Origin: Tyto alba | Lineage: Eukaryota; Chordata; Aves; Strigiformes; Tytonidae | DNA: 64,000 nucleotides | Assembly: GCF_018691265.1 (NCBI RefSeq) | Contig: NW_024881313.1 | Span: forward strand, 37,813,518-37,877,517 | Direction: 5' to 3' | Shown: positions 12,858-24,653 of the stretch, in pieces | How the letters are laid out: each line of letters starts with the position of its first letter | Numbering within the stretch: the stretch's first letter is position 1 | The notes under the pieces: model-generated | Databases searched by the model: none | Seen by the model: only the letters and a program-made list of their open reading frames with translations | What the model was told of the DNA's origin: nothing | Position numbers and translations under genes: made by a program

Positions 12858-13570
12858 ATCATAAAATCATCATAGAATAATTTGGCAGCCCTCCTGCCAT
12901 GGGCAGGGACACCTTCCACTAGACCAGGTTTCTCAAAGACCCATCCAACCTGGCCTCAAACCCTTCCAGGTAGGGGACAGCTACAACTTCTCTGGGAAAC
13001 ATGTTCCTGTGTCTCACTATCTTCACAGGAAAAAAATTCATCTTTATGTCTAATCTAAATCTACCCTCTTTCAGTTTAAAACCTTTACCCCTCCTCCTAT
13101 CCCCACCCTCCTGATCAAGAGTCCCCCCCCCACCTCTCCTGTTCCCCCTTTAAGCCCTGGGAGGCCGCTTTAAGGGCTCCCCGGAGCCTTCTCTTCTCCA
13201 GGCTGAACCCCCCCAACTCTCTCAGCCCGGCCTCCAAGGGGAGCTGCTCCAGCCCCCAAGCATCTTCATGGCCCCCTCTGACCCTGCTCAAGCAGCTCCG
13301 TGTCCTTCTGCTGTTGGGGGCCCCCGAGCTGGCCCCAGCACTGCAGGGGGGTCTCCCCAGAGCGAAGCAGAGGGGGAGAATCTCCTCCCTCACCCTGCTG
13401 CCCCCCCTGCTCTGGCTGCAGCCCAGGGCACGGGTGGGTTCTGGGCTGCAGGCACACATTTCTGGCTCACAGTAAGTTTTCTCTCCACTAATACCCCCAA
13501 GTCCTTCTCTGCAGAGCTGCTCTCAATCCACTCATCACCCAGCCTGTATTTGTACCCCACTGAGGCATGC
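12858..13570 (-). mobile_element. CR1 LINE, 3' fragment with internal deletion
   Basis: About 710 bp of CR1 on the minus strand, so the element's 3' end is at the low coordinate. The + strand reads CATAAAATCATCATAGAATAATTT, then GGCAGCCCTCCTGCCATGGG, CAGGGACACCTTCCACTAGACCAGG and CCATCCAACCTGGCCTCAAACCC, all reverse-complement CR1 blocks. Further along come CCCCGGAGCCTTCTCTTCTCC, CAACTCTCTCAGCCCGG and CAGCCTGTATTTGTACCCCA. Compared with the CR1 consensus I know, about 40 bp is missing next to 12885, between the tail octamers and the 'cctgccatgggcaggg' block. The element is 5'-truncated near 13570. Its upper half (13090-13460) is strikingly C-rich on the + strand, which creates long but meaningless open frames on both strands. 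Confidence 0.9.
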
Positions 13571-14015
13571 CATAGACTGTGATACTCTGGGGTCTTGTAG
13601 GAAGTCAGATTTTACAGAGTACTAGGTCAATGGGCAAATGACTTACAGAAAGATATGTGGATTCCACAAAACAAAGTTCAAGGGATAATAGGATGCCCAT
13701 CAGGCTGTGTTTGGAATCAGTATTTTCTATTTCATGATTTTGCCTGGAGACAACAGTGAGGGCCTACCCTTTTCAAAAGGGGTTACCTTCCTCTTCAGAT
13801 AAGTCACAATTGTTTAAAAGCACCCTTATTTTAATAAAAGTTCTTACATAGTACTCATCTTACATAGTACTCAGATACAGCACCCTCAGATGATTATCTA
13901 CAAAAGTAATATAGAGGTGGTGTAAATCAGAAACAGAGCTGTTGGAAAAGAGAAGTCAAGATTTGAGGAAACAGATGTAGGTTGCCTAGGAAAATTAGGT
14001 CTGTATATTCACACA
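13571..14015. other. Non-coding spacer with a 16-bp tandem duplication
   Basis: Unique AT-rich DNA between CR1 pieces. The only structure I see is the 16-bp direct duplication at 13843-13874. Confidence 0.6.
13843..13874. repeat. 16-bp tandem duplication
   Basis: CTTACATAGTACTCAT at 13843-13858 is followed at once by CTTACATAGTACTCAG at 13859-13874, with one difference in the last base. It looks like a small slippage or repair duplication. Confidence 0.9.
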
Positions 14016-14112
14016 TATGTCTGTTTGTGTCTGTGTGTATATCTATCTATATATATGTGTATAAATTTTACATATATTATGTGTGTGTATGTTTGTGTTC
14101 ATATATATGAAT
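14016..14112. repeat. TG/TA-rich microsatellite-like tract
   Basis: About 97 bp of interrupted (TG)n, (TA)n and (TATC)n units, including TGTGTGTATATCTATCTATA and TATGTGTGTGTATGT. The alternating purine/pyrimidine makes it a candidate for length variation. Confidence 0.8.
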
Positions 14113-14233
14113 GCAGTTATATAAACCACTTTGCTCATAAATTATAGTTATTCTTACATATTACATATTTGGGTTGTACACATTTAAAATACTGTAATTT
14201 CACCATTAAGAATTGTACGAATGTCAATATTTA

Positions 14234-14630
14234 GAATCATAAAATAATTCGCAGGGAGTGACCTCTGTAAGACTCTAGTCCAAACTCCTGATCAAGGTAG
14301 AATTAACTACAAGGTCTGTTCAGGCTTCTCAGGGCTTTGTCCAGTCCAGTCCTGAAAACCTTCAAGGCTGGAGACTGAAAAACCTCTCTGGGCAGACTGT
14401 TCTCCTTCTTGACTGTCCTCAAGGAGGAAAAGTTCCTTCTTATACCCCGTTGGAAATTCTCCTGTTTTAATGTATGTATTTTTGAATGCATTTCATCCTC
14501 TTGAATTTCATGAGGTTCCTGTCAATCAATTCCTCTAGCTTAGCCATATTCCTTTGAAGGAGAGCCTTGCTCTTAAGCATCTTGACTGCACCCTCTCAAG
14601 TTGCTGTCCTCCACAAACTTGATTTCAGTA
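14234..14630 (-). mobile_element. CR1 LINE with large internal deletion
   Basis: The + strand from 14234 (AGAATCATAAAATAATTCGC) through CTGTAAGACTCTAGTCCAAACTCC, TCAGGGCTTTGTCCAGTCCAGTCC and CTCTCTGGGCAGACTGTTCTCC matches the reverse complement of a CR1-X-like 3' end. After about 14470 the sequence jumps. From 14499, TTGAATTTCATGAGGTTCCTGTC corresponds to CR1 sequence that encodes part of ORF2 several hundred bp further upstream in the element. The fragment then runs on to CTCCACAAACTTGAT near 14622. The copy therefore lacks a middle segment, roughly 600 bp by comparison with the remembered consensus, with the join inside 14473-14498. It is non-coding now. Confidence 0.85.
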
Positions 14631-15494
14631 ATTTGATCTTAAAAGTAAGCGATGTCTATAGCAGGACTGTGTCATGACACCTGCATGAACACAGCCTTGC
14701 ATAATCCTTTCATTCTATTCATTTTCTTCAGATGAATAGGTTAAATTCTAAAAACAGTGGAATATATTCATGTTTTTGCCTCAGGAAAGTTTACTTTTGC
14801 AACATTCTATTTCTCTGAATTTTAGAGAACATTTTTGGTTTGGGTTTGTTTTATTAGTTGGTTTGGTTTTTTTTTCCTGCTTTTGTGTAATTTTTGAGAA
14901 GGTGTCATCCCATTCCCCACACTTATTTTCTTTAAAAAAAAAAATAAAATCAGTATATTCTCCTACTGGCTAGTTTATAATTCTTGATAAATTAAATCCC
15001 AGGCACGCCCACAAGAGAATAAGGGGAAGAACATTTCAGATGTTTTACCATTTGATGCCATTTGCCTGTGTGAGGATGAGCCATATCTTAAGGAACATAG
15101 GTATTATAGAGACACTTCACGTGGCTCAGAGTCAAACTGAGTTGTAGAGGACACAAAATAATAGATGTGACTTCACTCCAACATAATTTTTCCTGCAAAT
15201 AGAAACATGTCATTTTCCTGAGGAATAAAAAATAAAAAATAATAATAATAATAATAAAAAAAAAAAAAATAGAAAGAAAGAACAAGGGCTTTTGAAGACG
15301 ATTCAACTTCTATCAATACTTTGTCCTGAACATTAAGTTGTGTCACTGAGGGCACCAGTTTTAAGGTGCTATGCAGGTACTTTGTCATGAGAGTGATTCC
15401 TCTAACAGTGTTTTAAAATTTCAGCATTAAATCTAAGTGAGCATTTTATATTTCCTGTTAATCCTTGACAAGAAATAACTCCACACAGAAGGAC
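14631..15494. other. Non-coding spacer
   Basis: Unique DNA with T- and A-rich patches near 14863-14875 and 14934-14944, and the AAT/poly-A repeat at 15225-15270. No gene or transposon is recognised. Confidence 0.55.
15225..15270. repeat. (AAT)n microsatellite running into poly-A
   Basis: AAAAAATAAAAAATAATAAT-type sequence followed by about six AAT units (15240-15256) and then A14 to 15270. The opposite strand reads as poly-T plus ATT repeats and gives false hydrophobic open frames. Confidence 0.85.
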
Positions 15495-16196
15495 GGGCCA
15501 GGGGCCAACAGGTTAGAAAGCAGCTTGGCAGAAAAGTCCCTCGGAATCCTGGTGAATGATGAGCTGACCATGAGCCTGCACTGTAACATCATGGCAAGAC
15601 AAAGCCCCAAACATCTTGGGTTGCACTAGGAGAAGTGTGGCCAGCAGGTCAAGGAAGGTGATCTTTGCCCTCAGCTCAGCTCTGGTGAGACACATCTGAG
15701 TACTGGGTCCTGTGCTGGACACCCAGTACAAGAAAGACAGGGACATACTGCAGTTAGTCCAGTGAAGGAGCACAAAGATGATAAAGGGATGGGAACATCT
15801 GACCTACAGGGACAGGCTGAGAGAGCTGGAACAGTTCAGTCTGGAGAAGAGAAGGCTCAGGGTGTTCTAACAATGTGTATAAATACCTGATGGGTGGAGT
15901 AAAGACAGAGTGTCTTCTGAGCGGTGCCTAGTGACAGCATGAAAACTAAGGGGCAGAAACTGAAATACAGGAAATTCAGTTTAATCATAAGAAAAATCTT
16001 CTGCAGTGTGAGAGTGTTTGAACAGTAGAACAGGTTGCCCAAGGATGTTGTGGAGTCTCCATCCTTGGAGCTGTTCAGAACCAAACTGGACATGGGTCTA
16101 CTCTAGTTGATCCTCTGGACAAAGCAGACCAGGGGGCAAGGACTAAATGATCTCCAGAGATCCCTGTCAAACCCTTCAGTTCTCTGTGATGCTCTT
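15495..16196 (+). mobile_element. CR1 LINE, 5'-truncated 3' fragment
   Basis: About 700 bp of CR1 on the plus strand. Recognisable blocks in order are GGCCAACAGGTTAGAAAGCAGC, GTCCCTCGGAATCCTGGTGAATG, AGTGTGGCCAGCAGGTCAAGG, GGACAGGCTGAGAGAGCTGG, CAGTCTGGAGAAGAGAAGGC, AATGTGTATAAATACCTGATGG, GTTGTGGAGTCTCCATCC and the 3' end TGATCTCCAGAGATCCCTGTC with TTCTCTGTGATGCTC. These encode the last part of ORF2 and the 3' UTR, but stops and frameshifts break the frame. The octamer tail is degraded. The element is 5'-truncated near 15495, which is the usual form. Confidence 0.92.
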
Positions 16197-17537
16197 TAAA
16201 ATTATACTTGAATCACCATTCTGGAAAAGCCCAACTTTCCAACATCCACAGACCTTAAGGTCTCTATAGCTGAGTGAGATGAATCCCACTCAACAATAAT
16301 GAGAAGAATTCCCTCCAACAGGACTTGTTTTCTAAACAAAGAATAAAATACAGTGGGGGGACACTAACAAACAAAATTAACAATGAGAATGACATGTCCA
16401 GTTTGGAAAGCACTGCTTATCATATGCTAAATTTTCAAGTATTCTACGTATTTATTTGGTTACCTATGACTGTAATCCAACAATGAATAAGAGTTTTCTT
16501 TAAAGTAAAAAATGTATAAGTAGATACTTTTTTTATATTATATTACTGCAAAAATGTATAATCGTCTCTGGAGGAAAAAGTTTCAAAATGTTCTCAGTTA
16601 TTCACTTTAATATTTTCAGACAATAAAGTATTCAAAAGTAAACCACAATGTCTGTGACAAGCTTAAAATGCAAGAAAGTATCTTGCAAAATTACTGAATT
16701 TGTCCTTCGATAAGGATAAATTCTTGTTGACAGAGTTGACTTCTTTAGTTTTCTGCTCTAATTTTGAAGAGCTATATGTGATTATTAAAAATTCAAACTG
16801 CTGGAGTACTTTTGATCCCTTTCCACTCAAGTAAACAGGGGAGAATGAAACAAAGTTCTTTCAACCTAAATTTATTTAAAAATCTTACAATTTGTTCAAA
16901 CCGAAGTTGCTGTAGATTCACAGGTCTGACATAATCTGGATTAGAGTGTGATGACTCTCTCCAGTCCTCAGCATCAGACCTGCAGACACCTCAAACAGGA
17001 GTAGGCTCATGTCACTTTGTCCTCATTCTTCAGGGGCAGAGCCACGGCTGCTGACATAACCATTATTATATCTCAGGCCATTGGGAAAAAAATGCTGGAA
17101 AGATACATTCTAGGAAAAGACATGTAAGAAATTGGAATGGAAAATTTTAAAAGAACTCTTATAAAGCTCAGCAGACACCTCTTGGTCACTCCTGTTCTTC
17201 AGATCAAAACAAAGTATTGTTTCCCATCCACTGAAACTGAATTTCACTATTAGGTATAAGATGAAAGCCATTCACTTTATTTCCTTTGCTCTCAGCAGCT
17301 CACAATATACTCTTTCAGCATAGAAACACACAGGAAATACTAAAATATATCATACTGATAACTTCAACAATCTAACATAAAACTGGAAAGTTAAGAAATA
17401 AAGTACTCCTCTCTGCATTTCCCTTGGCTGTCTGTCAACACTACCACACCATTTTTCATGCAATGTATTGTTCTTGAAGATTTACATTCCAGAAAAAAAT
17501 GAATCTTCATAAGTGAAGAAAAATTGCATCTCACCTT
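16197..17537. other. Non-coding spacer
   Basis: Unique AT-rich DNA with no recognisable gene, transposon or microsatellite. The slightly GC-richer patch at 16910-17060 has no long open frame or known repeat motif. Confidence 0.55.
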
Positions 17538-17609
17538 AAAAAAAAAAAAAAAAAAATTAAAAACCCCAAAACAACAAAAACCCCCGCAAAACAGATAACT
17601 TCCCCCATT

Positions 17610-17636
<27 letters not shown>
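17538..17636. repeat. A-run doublet with A/C-rich spacer
   Basis: A19 at 17538-17556 and A27 at 17610-17636 are separated by a spacer made almost only of A and C in its first half (AAAAACCCCAAAACAACAAA and CCCCCGCAAAAC). The G-poor, A/C-only character on one strand resembles other low-complexity patches at 21.9 and 24.6 kb. Confidence 0.9.
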
Positions 17637-17640
<4 letters not shown>

Positions 17641-19353
17641 ATTTAACATCCTTGCAGCAATGGAAATACTTAGGAACTGAATTGTAGGGATGAAATTGAT
17701 TTCATCTTACTTCAGTCATCTGAAAATTGCATGTCTTGGCCATTTTAAATCATCTACTCTTCCTATGTAAACAGAGAAAAGAGACACCCCTTGCTAAGAT
17801 AAGATAATCCATTTTCAGGGACAAAACATTTTCTGTTACTTTTTCAGTCATTTTAGTAGTTATTCAAAATTTTTAATCAATAATTCAGAAAATTGGGATT
17901 CATAGGGATTTGGGGAAGTATAACAAAAGCACCAAATCTGTTATTTTCTGAAAAACTGTGATCTGCTGTACAGACCATCTACAGGGCAGTACATTATGTG
18001 AGAGAAGAGAGAGCAGATGGTAGGAGGGGCACAAAGGACACTGGGATCTCTGAGCAGGGACCAGGTGGAACTTTCTTCAGATACAGTCCTGAATAAATAA
18101 ATAGTCAATTAATGGACAATCCTTACTTTTTCCATCGAAAGGAAGTGTCTGACATCCCTGGAAAGCATCCAATAAAACACTTTTCATCAAAGGAGAAAAT
18201 CTGATTCAAATCCAAACATTTCATGGAACTACACAGGCTTGACAAAAAGTGGAATGCAAAGAGAAAATGGTAAAGACAATCATTTTGTAACAACTGTTTC
18301 TACAATGTCAAAATATTTATATTTTAACTGTTACCTTTTGGTTCTTTTTTTTAATATAAACTTATATACTGTATACATTTTATACACATTGTATATTATT
18401 TAACATCTTATATTAATATAAATAATGTTTTGGACATTAGAATAGTTCTGGATGGAAATGTTACAGAATTTTTGTTGTATTTAAAATCTGAAATAGTCTT
18501 CTTTTTCTTGTTCAAAAAAACCATTTTGCTCATAGAAATTCCAAAGAAAAGAGGTTTCTGTTTCCACCTAGTTCTTATGTAAAAACTCAACTATGACTTA
18601 TGAGTGCTAAGTACAGAGCACTTTAAAACACAGACAAAAATGGATTACATGGCATTTCATTCCATTACTGCCGGAGTAGTCTTTATTTTTAGCAGCCACA
18701 GAGACATTTCCACATCCCTAGCTAGCACTAAAAACAGCTGTGATAGAAGACAGGCTGAAGACATTTCAACCTGAAAATACATTTAGTTACCTCACAGTCT
18801 TACCTTTGTTTCTCTAAGATACTTGCTTTCCTTTACTCCCTGAAAAAGAAGGGACTTTTTTCAGAGCCGAACAAAATGTAGAAACTTCTGTTTGAAAAAA
18901 AATATGTTTATTTTTGATTCCTGTTTTTATCTGCTCTTGTTCAGTTGCTTATTTTCTTTTCCTTGTTTGGGACAAAAAGTCTGTCTCCCTTCAGTTTTGT
19001 CAAGAAGAGCATCAGGTATCATGTAATGACCCTGGGTGACAGGCTCTGTCATACCATAGCATGGCCAGGGGACAGCTCGTGTACTTGGGCTGTCACAGAT
19101 GACAAAGCAGAGTCATGCAGTGTTGGATGGAGGTATAAGCACTCATAAAGTATAGCATTCTAAGTAGAGAGATTTGAGATTTATGCTTATTCAACCCCAA
19201 AAAGCCAAAGAAGAGATCTAAAATATTTCTTCTGTTATTATTTCAACACCTACCTTTCCCTTCCCCTATCTACCAGCTACCACTTTGGCAGCTGAAACTC
19301 TTGCTTATTTAATATAAATTTTTAAATAGTTTCCATTCCACAATACAGCAATA

Positions 19354-19354
<1 letters not shown>
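17637..19354. other. Non-coding spacer
   Basis: Unique AT-rich DNA. A GC-richer patch lies at 19020-19130, whose 67-codon frame has no known family. No gene is supported. Confidence 0.55.

Positions 19355-19384
<30 letters not shown>
19355..19384. repeat. Poly-A run (A30)
   Basis: Thirty consecutive A, the longest homopolymer in the window. The bases before it (AATACAGCAATAC) and after it (GCAGTTAAGCAG) give no sign of a retroposed gene or a target duplication. Confidence 0.95.
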
Positions 19385-19385
<1 letters not shown>

Positions 19386-19739
19386 CAGTTAAGCAGTTCT
19401 ACCTGCACTTTTTCAACAGTTGATGAAGAACAAAGAGAAAAATGTCTCTAAAAAACACAGCCTGTGTTTAGATTTTTATTTTCATGATTACAACTTCCAG
19501 GGTAAATACATCAAGTTTGCTTTATTAGGATAGCTGCCACAAAGCAGGGAATCAATCTCAGACAAATTGTTCTTGTCACTTTTGGTTTTCTACACAGAAG
19601 TTGTGAAGTTTGTGGTAGCAGAGTAAGGAATTTGTTAACTCTGAACTTGTATGTGTTCAGAAAAAAACATCATCTTTAGGTTAAAAGTTTCTCACTTCTT
19701 TCTTTGTGACTGACAAGCTGATGATATAATTGCTTATCC

Positions 19740-20165
19740 CCTTGATCACAGAGGAGCACAGAGGCAAACAACAGGCAGAGGAGCATCAATCACCCAGCCA
19801 GAGCCGAGACCCCCTGCCCTGGCTGGTACCGGGGCTGTTGGGTGACAGTCAGCCCGTGGTCCAGAGTGACCCCCACCACCATGAGTCACCCAGGAGGCTC
19901 CCTGGGGCACCCCACAGACTGAGAAGGGGCAACTGGGGTGTGGGTATGGGGCTTGTTATGGGATTCAGGGAAAGAGTAACTTGGGATTGTGCAAGGCATT
20001 ATCAGATGTTTAAGGGACAAATGAAGTTGGGAGAGGCAGGGATAGAGATGGTTTGGAGAGGCACTGAACTGGAATTACTGGGTTTCTTTGTAGGTCTTTC
20101 CCTGATGTCAGATCATAGTGTTGTAATTCATCAGAGTTCTGGTTTTATAGCATGGCGATGAGGCC
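19740..20165. other. Unidentified GC-rich segment
   Basis: A sharp change from AT-rich DNA to GC-rich sequence between about 19745 and 20070, with blocks such as GGCTGGTACCGGGGCTGTTG and AGGAGGCTCCCTGGGGCACC. It then grades back to AT-rich. It contains the longest open frame of the window (143 codons, 19730-20161, plus), but that frame starts on TTG. The first in-frame ATG lies about 70 codons in, and the peptide matches no family I know. It could be part of a CR1 5' region, an LTR or ERV fragment, or an isolated conserved or CpG-poor island. I do not recognise it. Confidence 0.4.
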
Positions 20166-21917
20166 ACATTTCATTCCTTGATTCATGGCAGGCATGTTTG
20201 TGGGTGGGAAAAGAATCATTTGAATGTACAAAACTTGTTCAGATAGAGTTGAAAGACTACTTCGGATGAAGGGGAGCAAAATTAGACATGGTTCACATCC
20301 ATAACTATCTGGAATCAGTTGTCTGGAATCAGGTTTATGTTGCCAATAGCTTCTGGATGTTTTCCTGAAGGGAACTTGCTGGCTTATTCAGGCAGGAAGC
20401 CCAGGAGCCTGTATGCCATGTAGATCAGCCTGTGACTCAGACCCAGAGGAAACAAGGCAAAAGGGAAGTGTCAGCAAATCCACATAATTTTCTGTAGGTC
20501 CCTAAAAACAATCCTGGGAAGGGAATTGAATGGGAAGGCTGTAGGATGTATGCTGACATAATAACCACTGAAGAGCCCTGTTATTTACTGTAGATGTCTG
20601 AAATGAATCTAAATCACAGTTCTAATCACTGCACATATAAATGATTTACTGCAGTGTGACAGTGTTCTATATTAAGTCATGACAAGAGGATCCTTATTTC
20701 TCTTTGATTTTACTTACAAGACACAGCAGTGCAGAACTCAAGATTTATTAGCAACTTATACAAAACTTTCCTGTTTAGTGACTTTCCTGGAAATGCAGAG
20801 CACTGAATAGACTCAGGAAATGCTTTTGGAGCTGTACTGGAGATGTTGGATTTTTGAAAAGGAAGTCCTAGAAGTTTTTTCCTGGAAAAGGAATGTTCCT
20901 CTGAATGACTGTGCCTCCCTGGGAACTGATAAGGAATGAAGTTCTAGGAAATAATTAAAATCTGACCTACTGTTGTGAATAATGTAGCTCCGCAGCCAAG
21001 ATTTAGTTTGGTGAATTCTGTGGAGAGAACCCATGAGGTCATTGGGAACCTGTTCAATGACACACTGGGGAAAAAGACCTATGAAATGAAAGAGTCCATG
21101 TTAATTTAACAACATTATGATGGTAGTTATCTTCTATATTTGTCTCTCCCAGTGGTGATGATAAGTAATTAAGTCTTGAAGGGAATAAGCTACCCTTTCT
21201 TCCCCCTTCACAGTGGAAACCCCAGTACTGTCTTATAAGAACGAATTGTAAGGATGGTGGAAGGTAGTGAGGAAGAAAATCAAAACTTTGACAGAGTTTC
21301 TGGGACTGGACTCTGCAGATTTTGAGGGAAGACAAGTGAGAAGGAAAACACATCACCATAAAAAACTCCGGAGTCATGGAGAAAACAGGGGCACATGATA
21401 GGCTCTTCTTTCTTTCTGTAGAAGTCAAGGCTTGAAGTACATTATCATGTCTGTTTGAAGAGCACTAATAATACTCACTGAAATTCTGGACTTGTGAATT
21501 CATCAGTAAAATTTTGTTTTACTTTAATAGAAGAGGATCTCCTCCTAGCATTTATTTTTTTGAGGGCTTGTTCAAGGACTTTGAGTGTCAGGAGTCATCA
21601 ATCTGCCAACACTGTAATCAAATTGGATTAAAAAAAACAGTCATTGTAATTTTGTTCTCTCTCTGCAGACAAAGGCAATAAAGAAACAGAATGTTAAAAC
21701 ATCAATAGATACCTGGCTGTTGACCTCTTATTTCCTTTTTTTTTATTAACTATGTGAAAAATTATTTTTGTATCTGAAAAATATGAATACTCAAGAGGCT
21801 GCCTGGAACAGTTTGTACCTTCACAGTGCAAGGAGTATTATCTGTTCCTTTCCTTCAAGACAAATGAACAAAGGAAAAAACAAATAAACAAACAAATAAA
21901 AACTTGGGTTCTTTTGG
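20166..21917. other. Non-coding spacer
   Basis: Mixed-composition unique DNA. The 124-codon minus-strand frame at 21054-21428 shows no domain. At 21866-21900 the sequence becomes A-rich with (AAAC/AAAT)n units leading to the A22 run. Confidence 0.55.
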
Positions 21918-21939
21918 AAAAAAAAAAAAAAAAAAAAAA
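21918..21939. repeat. Poly-A run (A22)
   Basis: Twenty-two A after CTTTTGG. Preceded within 60 bp by AACAAATAAACAAACAAATA, a short tetranucleotide-like low-complexity tract. Confidence 0.95.
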
Positions 21940-24559
21940 GACTGTGAAGGGTATGAGAAGTCATAAGGAAATCTTGCTGTGTGTTATACCCATTTCACAA
22001 TGGGTGGTAAATCTTGTGGTCATAAATTAAGATGCATTTCAGGAAACCAAGGTGAGCATAGTCAGCTTCTAATTAAAGCTCCTCAGTAGAAAGTTTATTT
22101 CATGCCTTTGGATGTCACAATACTTATTTCTTATTATCAGTTCAGGTTATGGTGGTGTTAGATATATTGGTAGGAATTTGTAAAACTTTGCATATCTTTT
22201 TGGTGTCTATTGGATGGGAAACCCAGAAAAGCAGAAAAAAAAAAATAGGGGAATGGGATGCAGGGGAAATGGATTTGCATAGAAATAGGCCAACACAGAC
22301 TTAGTGAAGTGAGATGAGAGGTCAGTGGGGTTGAGGGGAGAGAGAGAGGAAAAAATATTGGAACTACTGGAAGATAATATATTATCCTTCAGATTTTGAG
22401 GTGAGGGAAAGATACAAATATGAAAGAAAAAGAGAAAAAGAAGCCTTAGGAAAAAGGTTTGAAAACCTGGGTAAGGCAAGATGGATCTGCTGAGGGAAGG
22501 ATGTCTCCATAAAGACCGTATGACAAGACCGGTATGACGAGTTTTGATTTTAAGATAGAGAGAAGCAGGTGGAGGTAGAGTTGGTTAAAGCTCCCGGATC
22601 TTTTATGTGTTCCTGAAGAGCTAACGATCAGTCTGCTGCATCTGGATTTGAGCCAGCTGTGAAGCACTGAACTACTTATTACATCTCATCCATGTTTCAA
22701 TCACTTCTTTTGTATTGATCAATCTTCATCAAGTCTGAGGCCTCTTTCAGCCTTGGTTGGAGAAGAATTCCTGAGCAGTTCTGCCAATCCAGGGCTTGTC
22801 ATCACCCTGGGGAGGACCTTGAGCAGATTTAGGTCATCTCCAGTGATCGCTGCTCTCTACTAGCTGAGGCTCTGGAACTGTCACCTCATGGCAGCAGCAC
22901 TAGTTTCAGTCCAAACCGTATTTATTTATGTCCTGGTAGAGCTCTAATGATTTAACCTGATGAAATATAAATTGACAGGTGCAGCAGAATTATTACATGT
23001 GCCTAAGGGCACATAGTTTTCAATCACCTTTTGTATTTTTATTGTTCAGCAAGTCATATTTCCCTTGTTATAACTGCAGACCCTCAGTAAGTAAATAGAA
23101 CTGGAGAATGGCATGAAGATTTAGTAAGGCCCTCTTCTTAAGAGACTATGAAGGGGAACTAATTTATTTCTGTCACAGAGGCATCCAGATAATTTCACCA
23201 TGTCTTGATCCAATTATGAAAGCAAAATAAGAACTAAAGCCACATTCACTCAAAATTGGACATGTGCACTCTAATTCTGGCTAATTCTGTCAAGTGCCTT
23301 TTAACAGCTAGAGAAATTACTGCCGTTTGTTCACTTTTACACTGGATAACACTCAGTTTTCTAGAAAAATGTTTCTGTACTCTTTACTTGGATAAAAATA
23401 TGAAGTTCTTTGGAAGTGGAATAGTTCCTAGCTATTCAAATTGAGCCATGCCACGGGATCAAGACCTAGTGTGTCATAATTTACACCATTTACATGTTAC
23501 CACATTCCTTGGGATGATTTTTCTTCTGCATCCACCAATGTCCAAGACAAAATGGTAGTTGGATTTCACCACAGGGAGGTGGAGGAGAGATGAATATTTA
23601 GACAAAATAATGCCTAGGTGTCCACACATACTTGATTATATTCAGCTGCAACCTGCAGACAAACTCTGCTGCTTTATCCTCACAGACTTCCCAGACACCT
23701 GAATCATTTTCCTGATAAAGTCAAGTTTGTTTTTTCCCTTGATTCTAGTAGCAATCAAATAACTTATTTTCTCTGTGAGATCAAGATAGGAAGTAGGATA
23801 TTGGTCTAGTATATTTTGACTGTGTTTAATTGAAAAATTAAAGTATGCAAATGTCATTAAGTTTGACATTCCCTAATAGACAAAATTGTAGATATATTTT
23901 ATACAATAATGTATTTAATTTTCTAAATTAATTTAACTTCCCTGTCTCAGGAAAGCATTTGTTCATTGCTTATTGTTGCAATACCCCAAAATTCATTCTA
24001 CCATTTTTTTGTCAGGGATACCACATTTATTAAAATTACTGTTGTTTCCATTATTCAAACTACTCTGATGAAAAAGAAACATTAACAACAAATAAATAGT
24101 GGATTACACTGAGAGAAGCACTACAGAAGTTCCTGGGCAGGTTTTTGCCATATTAAGCTACCAACTGTATAACTAACCCACAAGTAACAGAGAAATGACT
24201 GCAGAATACTTTGTTTTAGATTGCAGGGCTTGTAGGAATAAACTTTTATTAATTTGCATATAGACAAGAGGCATGGTGTTCTTTATAACAAAAAGGAATA
24301 AAACAAAATTAGCATCTAGTTGTCACCTTGAGAAAGATGGTATTAATGTTGGTAATTCCTAGTTTCCTTTGCTTTATTTGGATGTGCACTTACCTGTGGG
24401 GCTGAGGGGAGATCAAACTTAGATTATGAAGGAAAAAGGAGAATTGCTAGTTTATGTAGGAGTCAGAAAAATATCTATGAAGAAGAGTTTGTAACACAGA
24501 GCGTTAAGTCAGCTTAGTTGAAGTTGTTGATATTGCAATCTTCATCTAAGTCCTGGCGG
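21940..24559. other. Non-coding spacer
   Basis: Purine-rich stretch at 22200-22460 on the + strand (many GAGAGA/GGAAAA runs), otherwise unique. The segment 22735-22900 is GC-richer and complex but not recognised. No gene is supported. Confidence 0.5.
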
Positions 24560-24653
24560 GGAAAAACAAAAAAAAACCCAAACCAAATGAAACCAAAACA
24601 ACAACAATGAAAAAAACCAACCAAACAAACAAATGAAAAAAAAAAAAAAAAAA
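24560..24653. repeat. A/C-rich low-complexity tract ending in A18
   Basis: About 75 bp consisting mainly of A and C (ACCCAAACCAAATGAAACCA, AACCAACCAAACAAACAAAT) runs into A18 at 24636-24653. Almost no T and few G occur on this strand. Confidence 0.9.

Noticed and set aside
13115..13582. Overlapping proline/glycine-rich frames on both strands
   Set aside because: They fall in the C-rich CR1 body. Long frames on both strands are a composition effect.
14016..14112. Possible Z-DNA or matrix attachment signal in the TG/TA tract
   Set aside because: The tract is short and interrupted. Such a role cannot be supported from sequence alone.
19355..19384. Poly-A run as a processed pseudogene tail
   Set aside because: No polyadenylation signal, no coding-like sequence upstream and no flanking duplication. 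The same holds for the other long A-runs checked.
19730..20161. 143-codon open frame as a gene
   Set aside because: It begins on TTG, its first ATG is about 70 codons in, and the peptide matches no family I know. The GC-rich composition alone reduces stop codons.
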